Source: Thermoplasmata archaeon
Lineage (GTDB): Archaea > Thermoplasmatota > Thermoplasmata > Lutacidiplasmatales > UBA184
Assembly (NCBI GenBank): GCA_030040755.1
Contig: JASHTC010000116.1
Location: 1 to 6,540, forward strand
DNA: 6,540 nucleotides
Direction of reading: 5' to 3'
Shown: positions 6,044-6,540 of the stretch, piece by piece
Layout of the letters: every line of letters starts with the position of its first letter
How positions within the stretch are numbered: the first letter of the stretch is position 1
Translations under genes and position numbers: made by a program
The notes under the pieces: generated by a model
Database searches by the model: none
The model's input: the letters and a program-made list of their open reading frames with translations, nothing else
Told to the model about the DNA's origin: nothing

Positions 6044-6540
6044 GCCGGTCCGCCGGACGGCCCGCCGACGGCGAACAGGTAATCGGCCCCCTGGTGGAAC
6101 AGCTCGGGGAAGGCGAGCGGTTCGCGGAGCAACGGTCCCGGGGCGAACGCGGGCCAGAGGGTCGTGCTGTTGCCCGTGACCGCGATGTATCCCGCGTTCA
6201 GCGCGGTGATCGCGGAATCTCCCGCGGCGTCGAGGGTATCGTTCGTCAGCTCCCGGACGACCAGCGAGTAGGAAGCGTTCACCCCGGTCCACCCCGGGAC
6301 CATGGGGTAGAGGATCACCACGTTCGCGTCGTAGGCCGGCACGAACTCGGCGGCGCTCCCCGGGGCGACGAGGAGCCGGGCCCCCGGCGGGAGATGGTCG
6401 CCCAGGTAGGCGAGGAGGGCAAAGTCGTCGGCCGTCACGTTCCCGAAGTCCGTGTAGACCGTCGTCACCGAGGAGGGGAGCTGGAGCGGCGTAAGGGCCG
6501 CTCCGGGAAGGACGATGAGGAGCGCGACCGCGGCCGGGAC
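6040..6540 (-). CDS. C-terminal part of a probable membrane protein with extracellular domain (partial, 5' end cut off)
   Basis: The frame is open from the right edge to a TAG at 6042-6040, giving the last 166 residues of a longer protein. The visible part begins with a hydrophobic stretch (VPAAVALLIVLPGAAL) that looks like the end of a transmembrane helix. A non-membrane domain follows, containing TDFGNVTADDFALLAYLGDH, a segment LLVAPGSAAEFVPAYDANVV, VILYPMVPG and a Gly/Pro-rich end. Four N-x-S/T sequons (in GNVT, VNAS, TNDT and GNST) would suit an exported, glycosylated archaeal domain. An in-frame GTG at 6468 would drop the hydrophobic segment and has neither a ribosome site nor a TATA-like element before it, so the gene most likely starts outside the window. 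A polytopic membrane protein, perhaps a glycosyltransferase of the GT-C type whose soluble C-terminal domain faces outward, is my best guess. The family is not firmly recognised. It converges on korB with a 4-bp overlap of stop codons. Confidence 0.7.
   Translation of the reverse strand, partial: VPAAVALLIVLPGAALTPLQLPSSVTTVYTDFGNVTADDFALLAYLGDHLPPGARLLVAPGSAAEFVPAYDANVVILYPMVPGWTGVNASYSLVVRELTNDTLDAAGDSAITALNAGYIAVTGNSTTLWPAFAPGPLLREPLAFPELFHQGADYLFAVGGPSGGPA

Noticed and set aside
5078..6292. A 404-codon open frame antisense to korB
   Set aside because: Charged, low-complexity translation without motifs. It also runs out of frame through the convergent partial gene, whose own frame is more protein-like.
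1..6540. Search for CRISPR arrays, tRNA or rRNA genes, insertion sequences, direct repeats or T-rich terminators
   Set aside because: None was seen by eye. The window is almost wholly filled by housekeeping-type coding sequence with even base composition and no sign of transfer.

Overview
The window is strongly GC-rich and gene-dense. It looks like chromosomal DNA of an archaeon. The archaeal signs are: AT-rich TATA-like elements about 24-28 bases before start codons with almost no leader; an internal ribosome site (GAGGTGAT) matching the archaeal 16S 3' end; a single-chain ADP-forming acyl-CoA synthetase; and a two-subunit 2-oxoacid:ferredoxin oxidoreductase with a fused gamma-alpha chain. 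A high-GC Thermoplasmatota-like archaeon is my best guess. This is inference from gene content and style, and the sequence does not prove the lineage.

Layout, left to right: (1) the 5' two-thirds or so of an Mrp/NBP35-type P-loop ATPase on the minus strand, cut by the left edge (1-493); (2) a 69-bp divergent promoter region; (3) a fused alpha-beta ADP-forming acyl-CoA synthetase on the plus strand (563-2782); (4) a minus-strand moaD-moaE pair (3352-2616) encoding both subunits of molybdopterin synthase, with moaE running tail to tail into the synthetase gene; (5) a 50-bp divergent promoter region; (6) a plus-strand korA-korB operon (3403-6043) for a 2-oxoacid:ferredoxin oxidoreductase; (7) on the minus strand, the C-terminal part of what is probably an exported or membrane protein (6540-6040), whose stop codon overlaps the korB stop.

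Most of the genes fit one metabolic theme. KorAB oxidatively decarboxylates a 2-oxoacid to acyl-CoA and reduces ferredoxin. The ADP-forming synthetase can convert acyl-CoA to free acid while making ATP by substrate-level phosphorylation. MoaD/MoaE make molybdopterin, the pterin of molybdenum and tungsten enzymes such as aldehyde:ferredoxin oxidoreductases that often accompany this metabolism in archaea. Mrp-type ATPases carry or assemble Fe-S clusters, which KorB needs. The functional link between the genes is inferred from adjacency.

The window holds conserved metabolism, and I found no convincing new system. The points most worth a second look concern architecture: both divergent gaps carry a single AT-rich core placed to serve both flanking genes, and both convergent junctions overlap, one by 167 bp with each gene's tail antisense to the other's conserved core.
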